Assembly: GCA_029851945.1 (NCBI GenBank)
Contig: JARKUZ010000054.1
Span: 1 to 62,816, forward strand
DNA length: 62,816 bases
From: Terrisporobacter sp.
GTDB lineage: Bacteria > Bacillota_A > Clostridia > Peptostreptococcales > Peptostreptococcaceae
Reading direction: 5' to 3'
Position numbers and translations under genes: made by a program. Under the pieces are notes generated by a model. It saw only the letters and a list, made by a program, of their open reading frames with translations. It did not search any database and had not been told where the DNA came from. This document shows, one piece after another, positions 8,388 to 17,180 of the stretch; the first letter of the stretch is position 1, and each line of letters begins with the position of its first letter.

Positions 8388-8423
8388 ATACTTATAATAA
8401 CAAAGTTCGACAAATTTTGCAAC
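8311..8423. repeat. Direct repeat unit 2 (113 bp)
   Basis: Partner of 8067-8179, at an offset of 244 bases. The 131 bases between the units hold AT-rich sequence and the copy 2 terminator. Confidence 0.9.
8394..8422 (-). promoter_or_regulatory. Predicted sigma-A promoter of sRNA copy 2
   Basis: On the minus strand, -35 TTGCAA (8422-8417), a 17-base spacer and -10 TATTAT (8399-8394), identical in spacing to copy 1. Confidence 0.65.
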
Positions 8424-8595
8424 TATATTTTGAAAAATATTTTAAAAATTTAATTTTAATTTGCAAATCTTAATAAATCAAAATAATCTTTATAATATTA
8501 ATAAATCAAGTAATATAATTTGGGCTAAATATTTTATATAAATATAGCAATAATATATTTATACTTTATATATCTTAATATTACAATTTTGTACT

Positions 8596-8624
8596 TTGAT
8601 TTATTCGAATAGACAATGTATAAT
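8596..8624 (+). promoter_or_regulatory. Predicted promoter of the GT51 gene
   Basis: TTGATT (8596-8601), a 17-base spacer and TATAAT (8619-8624), 25 bases before the start codon. The stretch 8424-8595 is very AT-rich and shows nothing else I can name. Confidence 0.7.
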
Positions 8625-8649
8625 TAATTTAACAAAGAAGGAGGTATAT

Positions 8650-9558
8650 ATGAGTTATTATGATAGTAGTGAAAATAGGATAAGACGTAAAAAAGTTAGT
8701 TCTAAAAATTCACATAAGAGCCCATTTCCAAATAATGTTGAAAAAGAAGAAAATATACACAGTTTAAAAAGAAGTACAAAAAAAGTAAAAAATAGTGAGG
8801 ATGAAATTAAAAAAGAAATATATTATAGAAAACGAAATAAACAAAGAAAAAAGAGAAATATATTTATAAAAAAAGTTTTAACTTTTATTTTGATGTTAAC
8901 TTTTGCAGGGGGTATATTTGCAACAGGTGTTGCAGCATTATCTATTGCGGGTACTCCTAAAGTAACTAAGGATTTAGTTTACAATAGCTATACATCTAAA
9001 AATATAGTAGATATAAATGAAATACCACAAGATTTAAAAAATGCTATTGTTGCCACAGAAGATAGAAGATTTTACGAACATAATGGAGTAGATATTAAAT
9101 CTTTAGTAAGATCTGTAGTTAATAATGTTTTAACTGATACCACTCAAGGTGGAAGTACAATAGATATGCAAGTGTCAAAAAATTTACTAACTAACGATAC
9201 TAAGTCTGTAAAGAGAAAAATTATAGATATAAATAATGCAATTCAAATGAATAAGGTAATGACAAAGGATGAAATATTAGGTACTTATTTAAATAATATT
9301 TATTTTGGTAAAGCAAGTTATGGTGTAGCTGATGCTGCAAAAACTTATTTTAATAAAGATGTTAGAGATTTAAACTTAGCTCAGTGTGCTATGTTAGCTG
9401 GAATTACTAACAATCCAGCTAGATATATGCAGCATGATGAGGCAAAAAGAAGACAAAAGGTTGTACTTAAGCATATGTATGACTTAGGTTATATAGATAA
9501 TGATCAGTATATGGATGCACTAAATGATCCAACACCTTTTAAATCAGAAATAGATTAA
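8650..9558 (+). CDS. Monofunctional peptidoglycan glycosyltransferase (GT51)
   Basis: A 302-residue protein with a highly charged cytoplasmic N-terminus (about 1-80), one membrane helix (about 82-105, VLTFILMLTFAGGIFATGVAAL) and a GT51 transglycosylase domain. The catalytic Glu is in ATEDRRFYEHNGVD; further motifs are QGGSTIDMQVSKN and LNNIYFGKASYGV. It polymerises lipid II into glycan strands on the outer face of the membrane. No transpeptidase domain follows, so it resembles MtgA/SgtB-type enzymes rather than class A PBPs. TIDMQ in place of the usual TITQQ is a mild variation. ATG 8650 has AAGGAGG 5 bases before it, and a good promoter precedes it. Confidence 0.9.
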   Translation: MSYYDSSENRIRRKKVSSKNSHKSPFPNNVEKEENIHSLKRSTKKVKNSEDEIKKEIYYRKRNKQRKKRNIFIKKVLTFILMLTFAGGIFATGVAALSIAGTPKVTKDLVYNSYTSKNIVDINEIPQDLKNAIVATEDRRFYEHNGVDIKSLVRSVVNNVLTDTTQGGSTIDMQVSKNLLTNDTKSVKRKIIDINNAIQMNKVMTKDEILGTYLNNIYFGKASYGVADAAKTYFNKDVRDLNLAQCAMLAGITNNPARYMQHDEAKRRQKVVLKHMYDLGYIDNDQYMDALNDPTPFKSEID

Positions 9559-9563
9559 AGAAA

Positions 9564-9597
9564 AATACCAATAAGTTAATCTTATTGGTATTTTATC
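9564..9597 (+). terminator. Rho-independent terminator
   Basis: A 12-bp stem, AATACCAATAAG (9564-9575) with CTTATTGGTATT (9581-9592), followed by a short T-run. Confidence 0.85.
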
Positions 9598-9711
9598 ATG
9601 TATAGAAAATTTTACTTTTCGTCTTGATATTTAGTTATTTAATATTATAATAAAATATAATGGAGTACTTATGAAACTGATATAAGTAAAAATGATTATA
9701 GAGGTGTAAAG

Positions 9712-10128
9712 ATGTTTAAATTTACTTTTGATGAAAAAGAATATATATTAAATGATAATAATTTTGATGAATTAATTAACGATGAAGAAAAACCAGTATC
9801 AAATATAAATAAAGATATTATATTAGAATTATTAAATAATTATTCACAAGAAATCGCATTTGATGAAGAATACTATATGGAAGCTTGTCCAAAATGTCTA
9901 GCTGGAGTTAAAGAAAAGGAAAAATTCTTCCCATTCTTAGAATATCATTTTTATATTTATACAAAGGATGGAAAATATGTAATCAGTACAATAGATAAAG
10001 ATTACAAAGGGAAATCATTTAATAAATTATCTAGAGCTAATTTAGTTGATGATAGTTATATTGTAAGTATAATAATGTGTAAACACTGTGAAGATTACAT
10101 AATACAAATAGAAAATTGTGAAGTTTAA
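9712..10128 (+). CDS. Conserved small cysteine-pair protein (DUF3785-like)
   Basis: A 138-residue acidic protein with two CxxC motifs (EACPKC near residue 60, MCKHCED near 126), which suggests a bound zinc ion or a small metal site. It has no membrane segment. The length and the paired CxxC motifs fit a clostridial family of unknown function, probably DUF3785; the family name is from memory. GAGGTG precedes the ATG. It forms its own transcription unit, with a terminator before and after it. Confidence 0.7.
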   Translation: MFKFTFDEKEYILNDNNFDELINDEEKPVSNINKDIILELLNNYSQEIAFDEEYYMEACPKCLAGVKEKEKFFPFLEYHFYIYTKDGKYVISTIDKDYKGKSFNKLSRANLVDDSYIVSIIMCKHCEDYIIQIENCEV

Positions 10129-10137
10129 TATGTAAAG

Positions 10138-10170
10138 AGGCATATCTTATGATATGCCTTCTTATATTTT
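10138..10170. terminator. Terminator between convergent genes
   Basis: A perfect 9-bp stem, AGGCATATC / GATATGCCT with loop TTAT (10147-10150), followed by a T-rich stretch on the plus strand. It may also serve the minus-strand gene that ends at 10179. Confidence 0.75.
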
Positions 10171-10178
10171 GATAAACT

Positions 10179-10487
10179 TTATTCTTCAAACATATCACAG
10201 CTTGCATTACCGCTGTTTATTTTTACATTATTAGCTTTACATAATTTGTTATCATTGTGAATACATTTTATAGCATCACATCTAATTTGATGGGTATTTA
10301 TAGGTCTTTGTGAATCTATTCCTATTGAGCTAGTAAATTGTTGATAGTCTTTTTCTTTAAAAGTTGAACAATAAGTATCGTCAATATCGTCAGCAAGCTT
10401 TCCATCAATATTTATTCTACCAGCATAACAGTAATTTCCATTGTTATGTATACATCTAGTTGCATCACATCTTAAGTTAGTATCCAA
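10179..10487 (-). CDS. Tandem DUF1540 cysteine-rich protein
   Basis: A 102-residue protein built from two copies of a ~40-residue Cys motif: RCDATRCIHNNGNYC...TYCSTF and RCDAIKCIHNDNKLC...SCDMF. This is the DUF1540 pattern (CxxxxC...C...C), a small probable metal-binding domain found in clostridial and bacillar spore formers. The start is TTG at 10487, because AGGAGG lies 9 bases upstream; a longer in-frame start at 10508 would put that site inside the coding region. The function is unknown; a storage or spore-associated role has been suggested for the family but nothing here proves it. Confidence 0.85.
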   Translation of the reverse strand: MDTNLRCDATRCIHNNGNYCYAGRINIDGKLADDIDDTYCSTFKEKDYQQFTSSIGIDSQRPINTHQIRCDAIKCIHNDNKLCKANNVKINSGNASCDMFEE

Positions 10488-10552
10488 TTTTTTAGACCTC
10501 CTATACAAATTATATTAAAATTAATATATGTAGGTTAAAATTTTTTATACAA

Positions 10553-10990
10553 TTATTTGTAGAATTTTGAAGAACAATCTGAGCAAAGTATGATTACATC
10601 TTCATCTGTTTCTCTGCCTAATTTTTTATTTATATGATACACATCTACATCCTTGGTTGAATTACATTGAGAGCAGGAATGACCGTATTTATTTAATATA
10701 TTATCTTTGAAAATTTTCCAATATAAGGATTTCCTATAATCTTCATATTTTATTCTAAGGCTAGTTTCGAGGAAATCTAAATATAGATAATCTAAATCAT
10801 TAGTAGTTAGATTTGTGTGCTCTTGATCAAAATATTTACAGCAATCGCTTGGGACTGGAACTTCATTTGTGATTACACACTTAATATGATATCTATAATT
10901 TTCATCAGGACCTTCTAAGTTGAGATGAGAACAGAAAGTACAACAGTTCTTTGGTAATTTTTCTTCTAAAATCTTATTATTGTTATTCAT
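10553..10990 (-). CDS. Cys-rich protein with HNH-like zinc-finger C-terminus
   Basis: A 145-residue protein. The N-terminus carries NCCTFCSHL and later DCCKYF, a compact cysteine cluster. The C-terminal ~45 residues read YGHSCSQC...VYHINKKLG...VIILCSDC, a treble-clef/HNH-like layout with two CxxC pairs and a central His. The usual HNH second His/Asn is not obvious, so it may bind metal or nucleic acid without cutting. GGGAGG lies before the ATG. It lies upstream of the DUF1540 gene on the same strand (65-base gap), possibly in one operon. No phage or toxin context is evident. Confidence 0.7.
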   Translation of the reverse strand: MNNNNKILEEKLPKNCCTFCSHLNLEGPDENYRYHIKCVITNEVPVPSDCCKYFDQEHTNLTTNDLDYLYLDFLETSLRIKYEDYRKSLYWKIFKDNILNKYGHSCSQCNSTKDVDVYHINKKLGRETDEDVIILCSDCSSKFYK

Positions 10991-11179
10991 AACAAACCTC
11001 CCAATTTTATCGAGTTGTAAAATATTAATTTGAGAATAATTAAAATACGTAAAATTTTATATAAAATACATATTAAAACTCAAGATGAAATATTACTAAA
11101 AGAAAAAAATTTAATTTAAAAAAGGTTTTAAAAATAAAAAATCAAACTATATAATAAATAACTATATATGGGTGATAAA

Positions 11180-12376
11180 ATGCAAATATATGATTTTGAA
11201 AAACATAGAAAAATAATTAAAGAAGAGTTGAGAAATAGATTAAACAATAATAAAGAAAAAATAAAATTTGTCACACAGGGATATAAAAGAGAAGGAAGTT
11301 TACAAAGAGATTATATATATGGTCAAAATAAAGAAATATATAATCTAGAAGAATTAAATAAAAACTTTATTCATATTCAAAATAAGACTATAGGAGTGAA
11401 AGATTTAGACTCGAATTATATATATAAAAATATTTCAAATAAAAATTTTGATTTTGATAAATTTGTTAATTGTGATTTTAATCATATAAAGTTTGAAAAC
11501 TGTTCATTTTGTGGTACTGCTTTTAGTAATTGTAAATTAAAGAATGTATATTTTTCAAATTGTAATTTTGAAAGTGAGCTTGGGATAGCTGTATTATTTA
11601 ATGAAAATTGTATATTTGAAAATTGTACTTTTCATAAAACAAATTTAAAAAATACAATTTTTGATGATAATAAATTTGTTCTGTGTAAATTAAATTTAAG
11701 TAGTTTGAGAAATGTCATATTTAATAATTCTTTAATTGAGAATATTATATTTTCAGATTGTGATTTAAAATCTATGAAAACTATAGAGACAAATATTAAT
11801 TACTTATCATTTGAAGATGAATATTTGAGTAAGGTAGATGAAAATACATTTGTAGATATTTTAAAATTTGACAAAGATAAAAATACTTATGAGAATATAT
11901 TTAAATCATACAAAAGTATATCTGCTGTTTTTGAAAAGAATGGATTATTTAATTATTCTGGAGAATATTACTACTTATCAAAGTGTGCAGAAAGAAGATG
12001 TTTAAATGGTTTAGAAAAATTGAAATCTAACTTATTTTATTACATCTGTGGATATGGAGAAAGACCTACTTTTGCTCTTATAACTTCTTTAGAAGTTGTA
12101 TTAATATTTGCTATTTTATATATGTTTTGTGGGCTTTGTATAAATGAAAGAATAATACATTATAATCCAAATATATTGTCTTATTTACCAAGAAAGTTGA
12201 TGTATATGGATTTGGTAGATTGCTTTTATTTTAGCTTAGCAACATTTACAAGCGTGGGATATGGAGACATTTTCCCAATCGGATATAGTGTGATACTCTC
12301 ATGTATAGAGATGATACTTGGAGTTACAATGGTTGGTGTTTGGACAGCAACTTTAGCTAGAAAAATAACGAGATAA
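11180..12376 (+). CDS. Pentapeptide-repeat protein fused to a two-helix potassium channel
   Basis: A 398-residue protein. Residues ~90-210 contain pentapeptide-type repeats of the A(D/N)LxX pattern (FDFDKFVNCDFNHIKFENCS, FENCTFHKTNLKNT), which fold as a right-handed beta-helix. The C-terminal ~110 residues hold a membrane helix (FALITSLEVVLIFAILYMF), a pore loop with selectivity filter TSVGYGDIFP and a second helix, the minimal potassium channel. The cytoplasmic beta-helix probably gates or anchors the pore. ATG 11180 follows GGGTGA; an in-frame ATG at 11168 lacks a ribosome binding site. It forms a single-gene unit. Confidence 0.88.
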   Translation: MQIYDFEKHRKIIKEELRNRLNNNKEKIKFVTQGYKREGSLQRDYIYGQNKEIYNLEELNKNFIHIQNKTIGVKDLDSNYIYKNISNKNFDFDKFVNCDFNHIKFENCSFCGTAFSNCKLKNVYFSNCNFESELGIAVLFNENCIFENCTFHKTNLKNTIFDDNKFVLCKLNLSSLRNVIFNNSLIENIIFSDCDLKSMKTIETNINYLSFEDEYLSKVDENTFVDILKFDKDKNTYENIFKSYKSISAVFEKNGLFNYSGEYYYLSKCAERRCLNGLEKLKSNLFYYICGYGERPTFALITSLEVVLIFAILYMFCGLCINERIIHYNPNILSYLPRKLMYMDLVDCFYFSLATFTSVGYGDIFPIGYSVILSCIEMILGVTMVGVWTATLARKITR

Positions 12377-12384
12377 TAATTTTG

Positions 12385-12414
12385 AAAGGTGCATACTATA
12401 TGTATGTACCTTTT
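12385..12414 (+). terminator. Rho-independent terminator
   Basis: A 12-bp stem (one wobble), AAAGGTGCATAC with GTATGTACCTTT. The trailing T-run is short. Confidence 0.65.
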
Positions 12415-12577
12415 AAAGTTGTAATAAAATTATATGGTTTTTATTATTATAAAGTAAAAGTTCAATATTAATAATAAAAATAATATATTTTCAATTAAAG
12501 TATTATTTTTGGATAAATTTTGTAAATATATATAGGATATGATAAATTATTATTATAAGATATTTTAGGAGGAAAAA

Positions 12578-14269
12578 ATGAAGTTTAGTGAATATAAATA
12601 TGAAAGACCTAATTATGACATAATCAAAAAATCATTTTTAGAATTAGTAGAAAAAATAAAAGATTCAGCTACTTATGAAGAACAATATAAATATATTCTG
12701 GAGTTAAATAAAATAAGAAAACATATTGAAACTATGTCTTCGATAGCATCCATAAGAAATAGTATAAATACAGCAGATGAATTTTACGAAAAAGAAACAG
12801 AATATTGGGATGAACATGCTCCTTTATATGAAGAGTTAAACTCAGATTTTTATAAAGTGTTAATAGATTCCAAATTTAAAGAGGAAATAAAAAAAGATTT
12901 TAGTGAACAATTTTATAAAATTTGTGAATACTCTTTAAAAGCTTTTTCACCAGAAATAATAGGTGATTTACAAAAGGAAAATAAGCTTATGTCTAAATAT
13001 ACAAAACTTTTAGCGTCAGCAAAAATAAATTTCAAAGGTGAAGAGTTAAATTTATCTGGTCTATATAAATATATGCTATCAGATAACAGAGAAGAAAGGG
13101 AAGAAGCCTCAAAAGCATATTATAAATATTTTGAGGACAATGAAGAAAGATTTGATGATATTTATGATCAATTAGTAAAAATAAGACATAATATTGCTAA
13201 AAAACTTGGTTTTGATAGTTTTGTAGAGCTTGGATATATAAGAATGGATAGAACAGATTATAATCCAGAGATGGTTGTTAATTTAAGAAAACAAATATTA
13301 GAGTTTATAGTACCTCTTTGTAATAAACTATATGAACATCAAGCAAATAGATTAAATTTAGATAAATTAACATATATAGATGAGAATATAGAATTTATAG
13401 ATGGAAATGCAAATATAAAAGGTGATTCAAAATATATAATTGAAAATGGTATAAAAATGTATAATGAATTATCAAAAGAAACTAAAGAATTCTTTGATTT
13501 CATGTTAGAAAATGAATTGATGGATTTAGAAACAAAACATAATAAATCAGCAGGAGGTTATTGTACTTATATACCTGAATACAAAGCACCATTTATTTTT
13601 TCTAACTTTAATGGAACAAGTGAAGATATGGATGTTTTAACACATGAAGCAGGCCATGCATTCCAATTGTATATGTCCAGATATATTGAAATGCAAGAAA
13701 TTAATTTTCCAACTTTAGATAGTTGTGAGATTCATTCAATGAGCATGGAATTTATAACTTATCCTTGGATGGATTTATTCTTTAAAGATGACACTAATAA
13801 ATACAAATTTGCGCATTTATGCTCTGCTATAAAATTCTTACCATATGGTGTTGTAGTAGATGAATTCCAGCATATTATTTATGAAAATCCTAATATGAGC
13901 AAGGATGAAAGAAAAAAAGTGTGGAGAGAATTAGAAAAAAAATATCTTCCGCATAGAGATTATGCTGGCTGTGAAATCTTAGAAAAAGGATGTTGGTGGT
14001 TTAAGCAAGGACACATATTTAAAGATCCGTTCTATTATATTGATTATGTCTTAGCTCAAATTTGTGCATTCCAATTCCTAAAGAAAATGAATGAAAATAA
14101 AGAGCAGGGCTGGGAAGATTATTTAAGGATATGTGAAATAGGAGGGACAAAGTCTTTCTTAGAAATTGTTAAAACTGGTAACTTAATTTCACCTTTTGAA
14201 GATAAATGTATTGAATCAATTATTACCAATTTAGAGGAAAATATAAGTAAGTTTGAGGAAAACTTATAA
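12578..14269 (+). CDS. M3-family oligoendopeptidase (PepF-like)
   Basis: A 563-residue cytosolic zinc peptidase. The HExxH motif is in LTHEAGHAFQ at about residue 358, and the downstream Glu ligand is in DSCEIHSMSMEF. The length and overall layout match clostridial M3 oligoendopeptidase F, which degrades peptides of roughly 7-20 residues. AGGAGG precedes ATG 12578. It is a single-gene unit with its own terminator. It likely recycles peptides in an amino-acid-fermenting organism; that physiological role is inference. Confidence 0.93.
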   Translation: MKFSEYKYERPNYDIIKKSFLELVEKIKDSATYEEQYKYILELNKIRKHIETMSSIASIRNSINTADEFYEKETEYWDEHAPLYEELNSDFYKVLIDSKFKEEIKKDFSEQFYKICEYSLKAFSPEIIGDLQKENKLMSKYTKLLASAKINFKGEELNLSGLYKYMLSDNREEREEASKAYYKYFEDNEERFDDIYDQLVKIRHNIAKKLGFDSFVELGYIRMDRTDYNPEMVVNLRKQILEFIVPLCNKLYEHQANRLNLDKLTYIDENIEFIDGNANIKGDSKYIIENGIKMYNELSKETKEFFDFMLENELMDLETKHNKSAGGYCTYIPEYKAPFIFSNFNGTSEDMDVLTHEAGHAFQLYMSRYIEMQEINFPTLDSCEIHSMSMEFITYPWMDLFFKDDTNKYKFAHLCSAIKFLPYGVVVDEFQHIIYENPNMSKDERKKVWRELEKKYLPHRDYAGCEILEKGCWWFKQGHIFKDPFYYIDYVLAQICAFQFLKKMNENKEQGWEDYLRICEIGGTKSFLEIVKTGNLISPFEDKCIESIITNLEENISKFEENL

Positions 14270-14308
14270 TTAAGTTATAAAAAATAAATACTGTAACATT
14301 AATATAAA

Positions 14309-14351
14309 GAGCAACATGATATTTAATTATTAGATATTATGTTGCTTTTCT
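14309..14351 (+). terminator. Rho-independent terminator
   Basis: An AGCAACATGATAT / ATATTATGTTGCT stem is followed by TTTTCTT. Confidence 0.75.
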
Positions 14352-14526
14352 TATGACAAAAAAGTAACATTACTGTCAATTTCATATTACAAATTTGTAA
14401 TCGTAGGTAACAGAGGTGTAACTGTAATTATAAAGTTTAAAATGGTATTATAATAATATAAATAAACAAAAGACATAAAACAATTATTTGATTTTAAAAA
14501 TATATACTATAAGGAAGTGTTGAGAG

Positions 14527-15087
14527 ATGAAAAGAGGAATTATAACAGTATCATTATTAATGGTAGGATCATTATTTTTAACTCCACTTGCAAATGCAAG
14601 TTTTGCAAAAGGTGTTACAGAAAATACTACACCAGTTGAAGTAAAAGAAACAACTGATAAAGTACAATCATCTACTGAAGCTAAAGAGGAAACAACACAA
14701 GTACAAGAAGTAAAAGCAGAAGCTCTACCAAAAGAAGAAGCAAAAGAAGAACAAACTGTATCAAAAGAAGAAGTGAAAGAAGATATAAAAGAAGAAGCTA
14801 AAGTTGAAGAAACTACTCCAATAGAAGAAGTAGCTACTGAAGATAAAGGTATGACACAAGAAGAAGCACAAGTAATATTAAATAAATATATAAGTGAAGT
14901 TGAAAAAGCAGATTTTACTTATACATACCAAGGCGATGAAAATACTTTTAAAGCTATAAAAGAAAAAGGTATAAGAGGATATGTATTTTTACCAAATATA
15001 GAAACTGATATGGCATATCTAGTAGATAAAGATAGCGGAAATATATACTTCTTCCACCCATCTGGATATTTTGAATTATTACAATAA
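14527..15087 (+). CDS. Secreted Glu/Lys-rich protein with small C-terminal domain
   Basis: A signal peptide (about 1-27, ending ANASFAKG) is followed by ~85 residues of low-complexity E/K/T/V repeats (KEEAKEEQ, KEEVKEDIKEEAK) and a ~75-residue C-terminal domain (MTQEEAQVILNKYI...GYVFLPNIETDMAYLVD...YFFHPSGYFELLQ). The linker looks like an extended spacer such as those that span a cell wall. No LPxTG, SLH or lysin repeat is seen, so it is probably released or held by charge. I do not recognise the C-terminal domain. Function unknown. Confidence 0.75.
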   Translation: MKRGIITVSLLMVGSLFLTPLANASFAKGVTENTTPVEVKETTDKVQSSTEAKEETTQVQEVKAEALPKEEAKEEQTVSKEEVKEDIKEEAKVEETTPIEEVATEDKGMTQEEAQVILNKYISEVEKADFTYTYQGDENTFKAIKEKGIRGYVFLPNIETDMAYLVDKDSGNIYFFHPSGYFELLQ

Positions 15088-15106
15088 TATAAAATTAATA
15101 TAAATA

Positions 15107-15134
15107 AAAGGGCTGAAAAATACCAGCCCTTTTT
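15107..15134 (+). terminator. Rho-independent terminator
   Basis: A GGGCTG / CAGCCC stem with flanking A4/T5 follows the secreted-protein gene. Confidence 0.85.
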
Positions 15135-15163
15135 GATGTTAAAAAATAAATTTAAAAAAGTGG

Positions 15164-15192
15164 TTGACATTATGAAAAAATATAACTATCAT
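15164..15192 (+). promoter_or_regulatory. Promoter of the T-box operon
   Basis: TTGACA (15164-15169), a 17-base spacer and TATCAT (15187-15192) place the transcript start near 15199, just before the T-box leader. Confidence 0.8.
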
Positions 15193-15198
15193 TTAATT

Positions 15199-15487
15199 AA
15201 ATTACAAGATATGGAAAATAAAAGCGATGATAAGAACGAGTAATAATTAAAATAGGAGTAAACAGAAAGTAACCGGTTGATGAGAGGTGCATATTTATTT
15301 AATTATGAATACATCTTTGAGCTTCACACTGAAGAGCTTAGCTTGGTAGGATGTGACGTAAAAACACACGTTATAGTGTTAGGGTATTCTACGGAGTACT
15401 TATTGAGGTAAGTAATGTAAGTTGCTTATAAACTAAGGTGGTAACGCGAGATAGCTCTCGTCCTTTTGAGGACGAGGGCTTTTTTTA
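15199..15487 (+). promoter_or_regulatory. T-box leader, tyrosine (UAC) specifier
   Basis: The leader shows the T-box landmarks: GATGATAAGAACGAGTAA of stem I, AGAAAGTAACCGG in the apical region, and a specifier region GAATACATCTTTGAGC. Aligning TTGAGC with the same element in the known glyQS T-box places the specifier at TAC (15310-15312), followed by the expected purine A. The antiterminator carries AAGGTGGTAACGCG (15435-15448), a T-box sequence able to bind the tRNA acceptor end. A terminator follows (AGCTCTCGTCC / GGACGAGGGCT, T-run to 15486). Uncharged tRNA-Tyr should switch on the downstream symporter and racemase genes. Confidence 0.9.
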
Positions 15488-15684
15488 TACGTTTTTCCGT
15501 ATTATAGAAAATATATTTTAAGCTTAAAATAAAGAATTTTTTAAATATTTCGTCTAGTATACAGTATATAGATAAAATTTATTAAATATTTTAAAAATAA
15601 CAAAGTAGTTGCAACCTTTATTATTTTTTTTATATTATTAAAAATTAATCATATGAAATTATTAAATTTTAGGGGGAAAATAAA

Positions 15685-17106
15685 ATGAATATACCATTAA
15701 TAATCGTTATATTATACGTAATTATGTTGCTTGGAATTAGTATTGTAGTTTCAAGAAAATCTAAATTAGATGGGGAAGATTTTTTATTATATAAAGGCAA
15801 GAATAATACATTATTAACAGCAGTGACAATATCAGGATTAGCCATAGGTGGGGCATCTACAATAGGTATAGCAGAAAATGCATTTTCAGTAGGTTTATCA
15901 GCAGGATGGTATAATATGGCCTGGGCATTTGGATCAGTTATGGCAAGCTTTCTTGTTGTAAAAAAATTAAGAAGAAGTGGATTTAATACAGTTACAAAAT
16001 TAGTAGAATCTATATATGATGAAAAAGCAGGACTTATGATGACGATAACTATGATATTAATACAATGCACAATAATAGCTCTTCAATATATAGCTGGTGG
16101 ATCTATTTTAGCAAGTCTTTTACCAGATATATTTGATATGAAAACAGCAACATTTTTTAGTTTTTTGATATTTATGTTAGTAGGGTTTGTTGGAGGAATG
16201 GGATCTGCAAGTATAAGCAATATTTTAAATATATCACTAATTTACATAGGTGTAATAGTATCTTCTATAGTGGTTTTAATAAACCAAGGTGGATGGGAAG
16301 CAGCCAAGCAAATGGCTATAGCCTCACCAGATGTACCATATATGAGTTTAACTTCTGGAATGGGTATCCCAGCAATCATAGCATGGATGATAGTTATGTG
16401 TGGTAATACTAATTCTGTACAAGGGGCAATACAAATAGGCTTAACATCTAAAGATGATAAATCTGCAGTAAATGGTTTTAGAATAGGTGCTTTAATAATG
16501 ATACCAATAGGCTTTATATGTGCAATGCTTGGAGTTGCATCAAAGGCATTAATACCAAATGTTGAAGCAACATTAGCACTACCTATGATTATAATGAGTT
16601 TACCACCAGTAATAGCAGGATTAACACTTTCAGGACTTTGGGCAGCAGATATGTCAACAGCATGTAGTATGTTAATTGGATGTTCTACTACAGTTAGTCA
16701 AGATATATTTTTTAAGACTAAGTTTGGTGAAAAATTTAAGCATAAATCATTTATGATAAACAAAATAATAATACTTACAGTAGGTCTCTTAACATATATA
16801 TTATCATCTCAATTAGGAACAATACTTAGTGCTATGAAAGTATCATTATCAATGGCTATAGGTTCTTCAGTAGTAGTGATTGCAGGAATCTGGTGTCCTA
16901 AGTTTGCGGGGAAAAGCTCTGGATTCTTTACAATAATATCATCACTATTTGTAGCAGGAGCTTGGCTAGTATCTCCTAGTTTACATGATATATTTAAAGA
17001 TATAGGATACTTAATGCTACTTGTAAGTTTGACAACATTTATAATTACAAGCTTACTTGAAAAAAATAAAGCTACTAAAATTTTAGAAGATGAAAAAGCT
17101 AGCTAA
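15685..17106 (+). CDS. Sodium:solute symporter (SSS family), predicted tyrosine-responsive importer
   Basis: A 473-residue integral membrane protein with about 13 hydrophobic helices and SSS-family motifs such as GLAIGGASTIGIAENAF and GLWAADMSTACSMLIG. SSS proteins use the sodium gradient to import amino acids, sugars or carboxylates. It is the first gene after the Tyr T-box, so its substrate is probably tyrosine or a related aromatic acid; this is inferred from regulation only. AGGGGGAA precedes the ATG. The LarA-like gene follows after 74 bases without a terminator, suggesting one mRNA. A decayed copy of the 5' end of this gene lies at 18477. Confidence 0.88.
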   Translation: MNIPLIIVILYVIMLLGISIVVSRKSKLDGEDFLLYKGKNNTLLTAVTISGLAIGGASTIGIAENAFSVGLSAGWYNMAWAFGSVMASFLVVKKLRRSGFNTVTKLVESIYDEKAGLMMTITMILIQCTIIALQYIAGGSILASLLPDIFDMKTATFFSFLIFMLVGFVGGMGSASISNILNISLIYIGVIVSSIVVLINQGGWEAAKQMAIASPDVPYMSLTSGMGIPAIIAWMIVMCGNTNSVQGAIQIGLTSKDDKSAVNGFRIGALIMIPIGFICAMLGVASKALIPNVEATLALPMIIMSLPPVIAGLTLSGLWAADMSTACSMLIGCSTTVSQDIFFKTKFGEKFKHKSFMINKIIILTVGLLTYILSSQLGTILSAMKVSLSMAIGSSVVVIAGIWCPKFAGKSSGFFTIISSLFVAGAWLVSPSLHDIFKDIGYLMLLVSLTTFIITSLLEKNKATKILEDEKAS

Positions 17107-17180
17107 GAATGTAGTAATAAAAAATGATAACTATTTATAAAAAACTATTGATACAATATACAAAGTATAAGGGGGATATT

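Noticed and set aside
8067..8423. G-runs on the plus strand of the repeats as G-quadruplexes or as a CsrA-type RNA sponge
   Set aside because: Loops between the G-runs are 7 to 14 bases, too long for a strong quadruplex. No plus-strand promoter was seen, and the second unit's hairpin lacks a plus-strand T-run, whereas minus-strand promoter and terminator are complete in both units.
15310..15313. ACA (Thr) as the T-box specifier
   Set aside because: Alignment through the conserved TTGAGC places TAC in the specifier position with the required purine after it; ACA would be followed by T.
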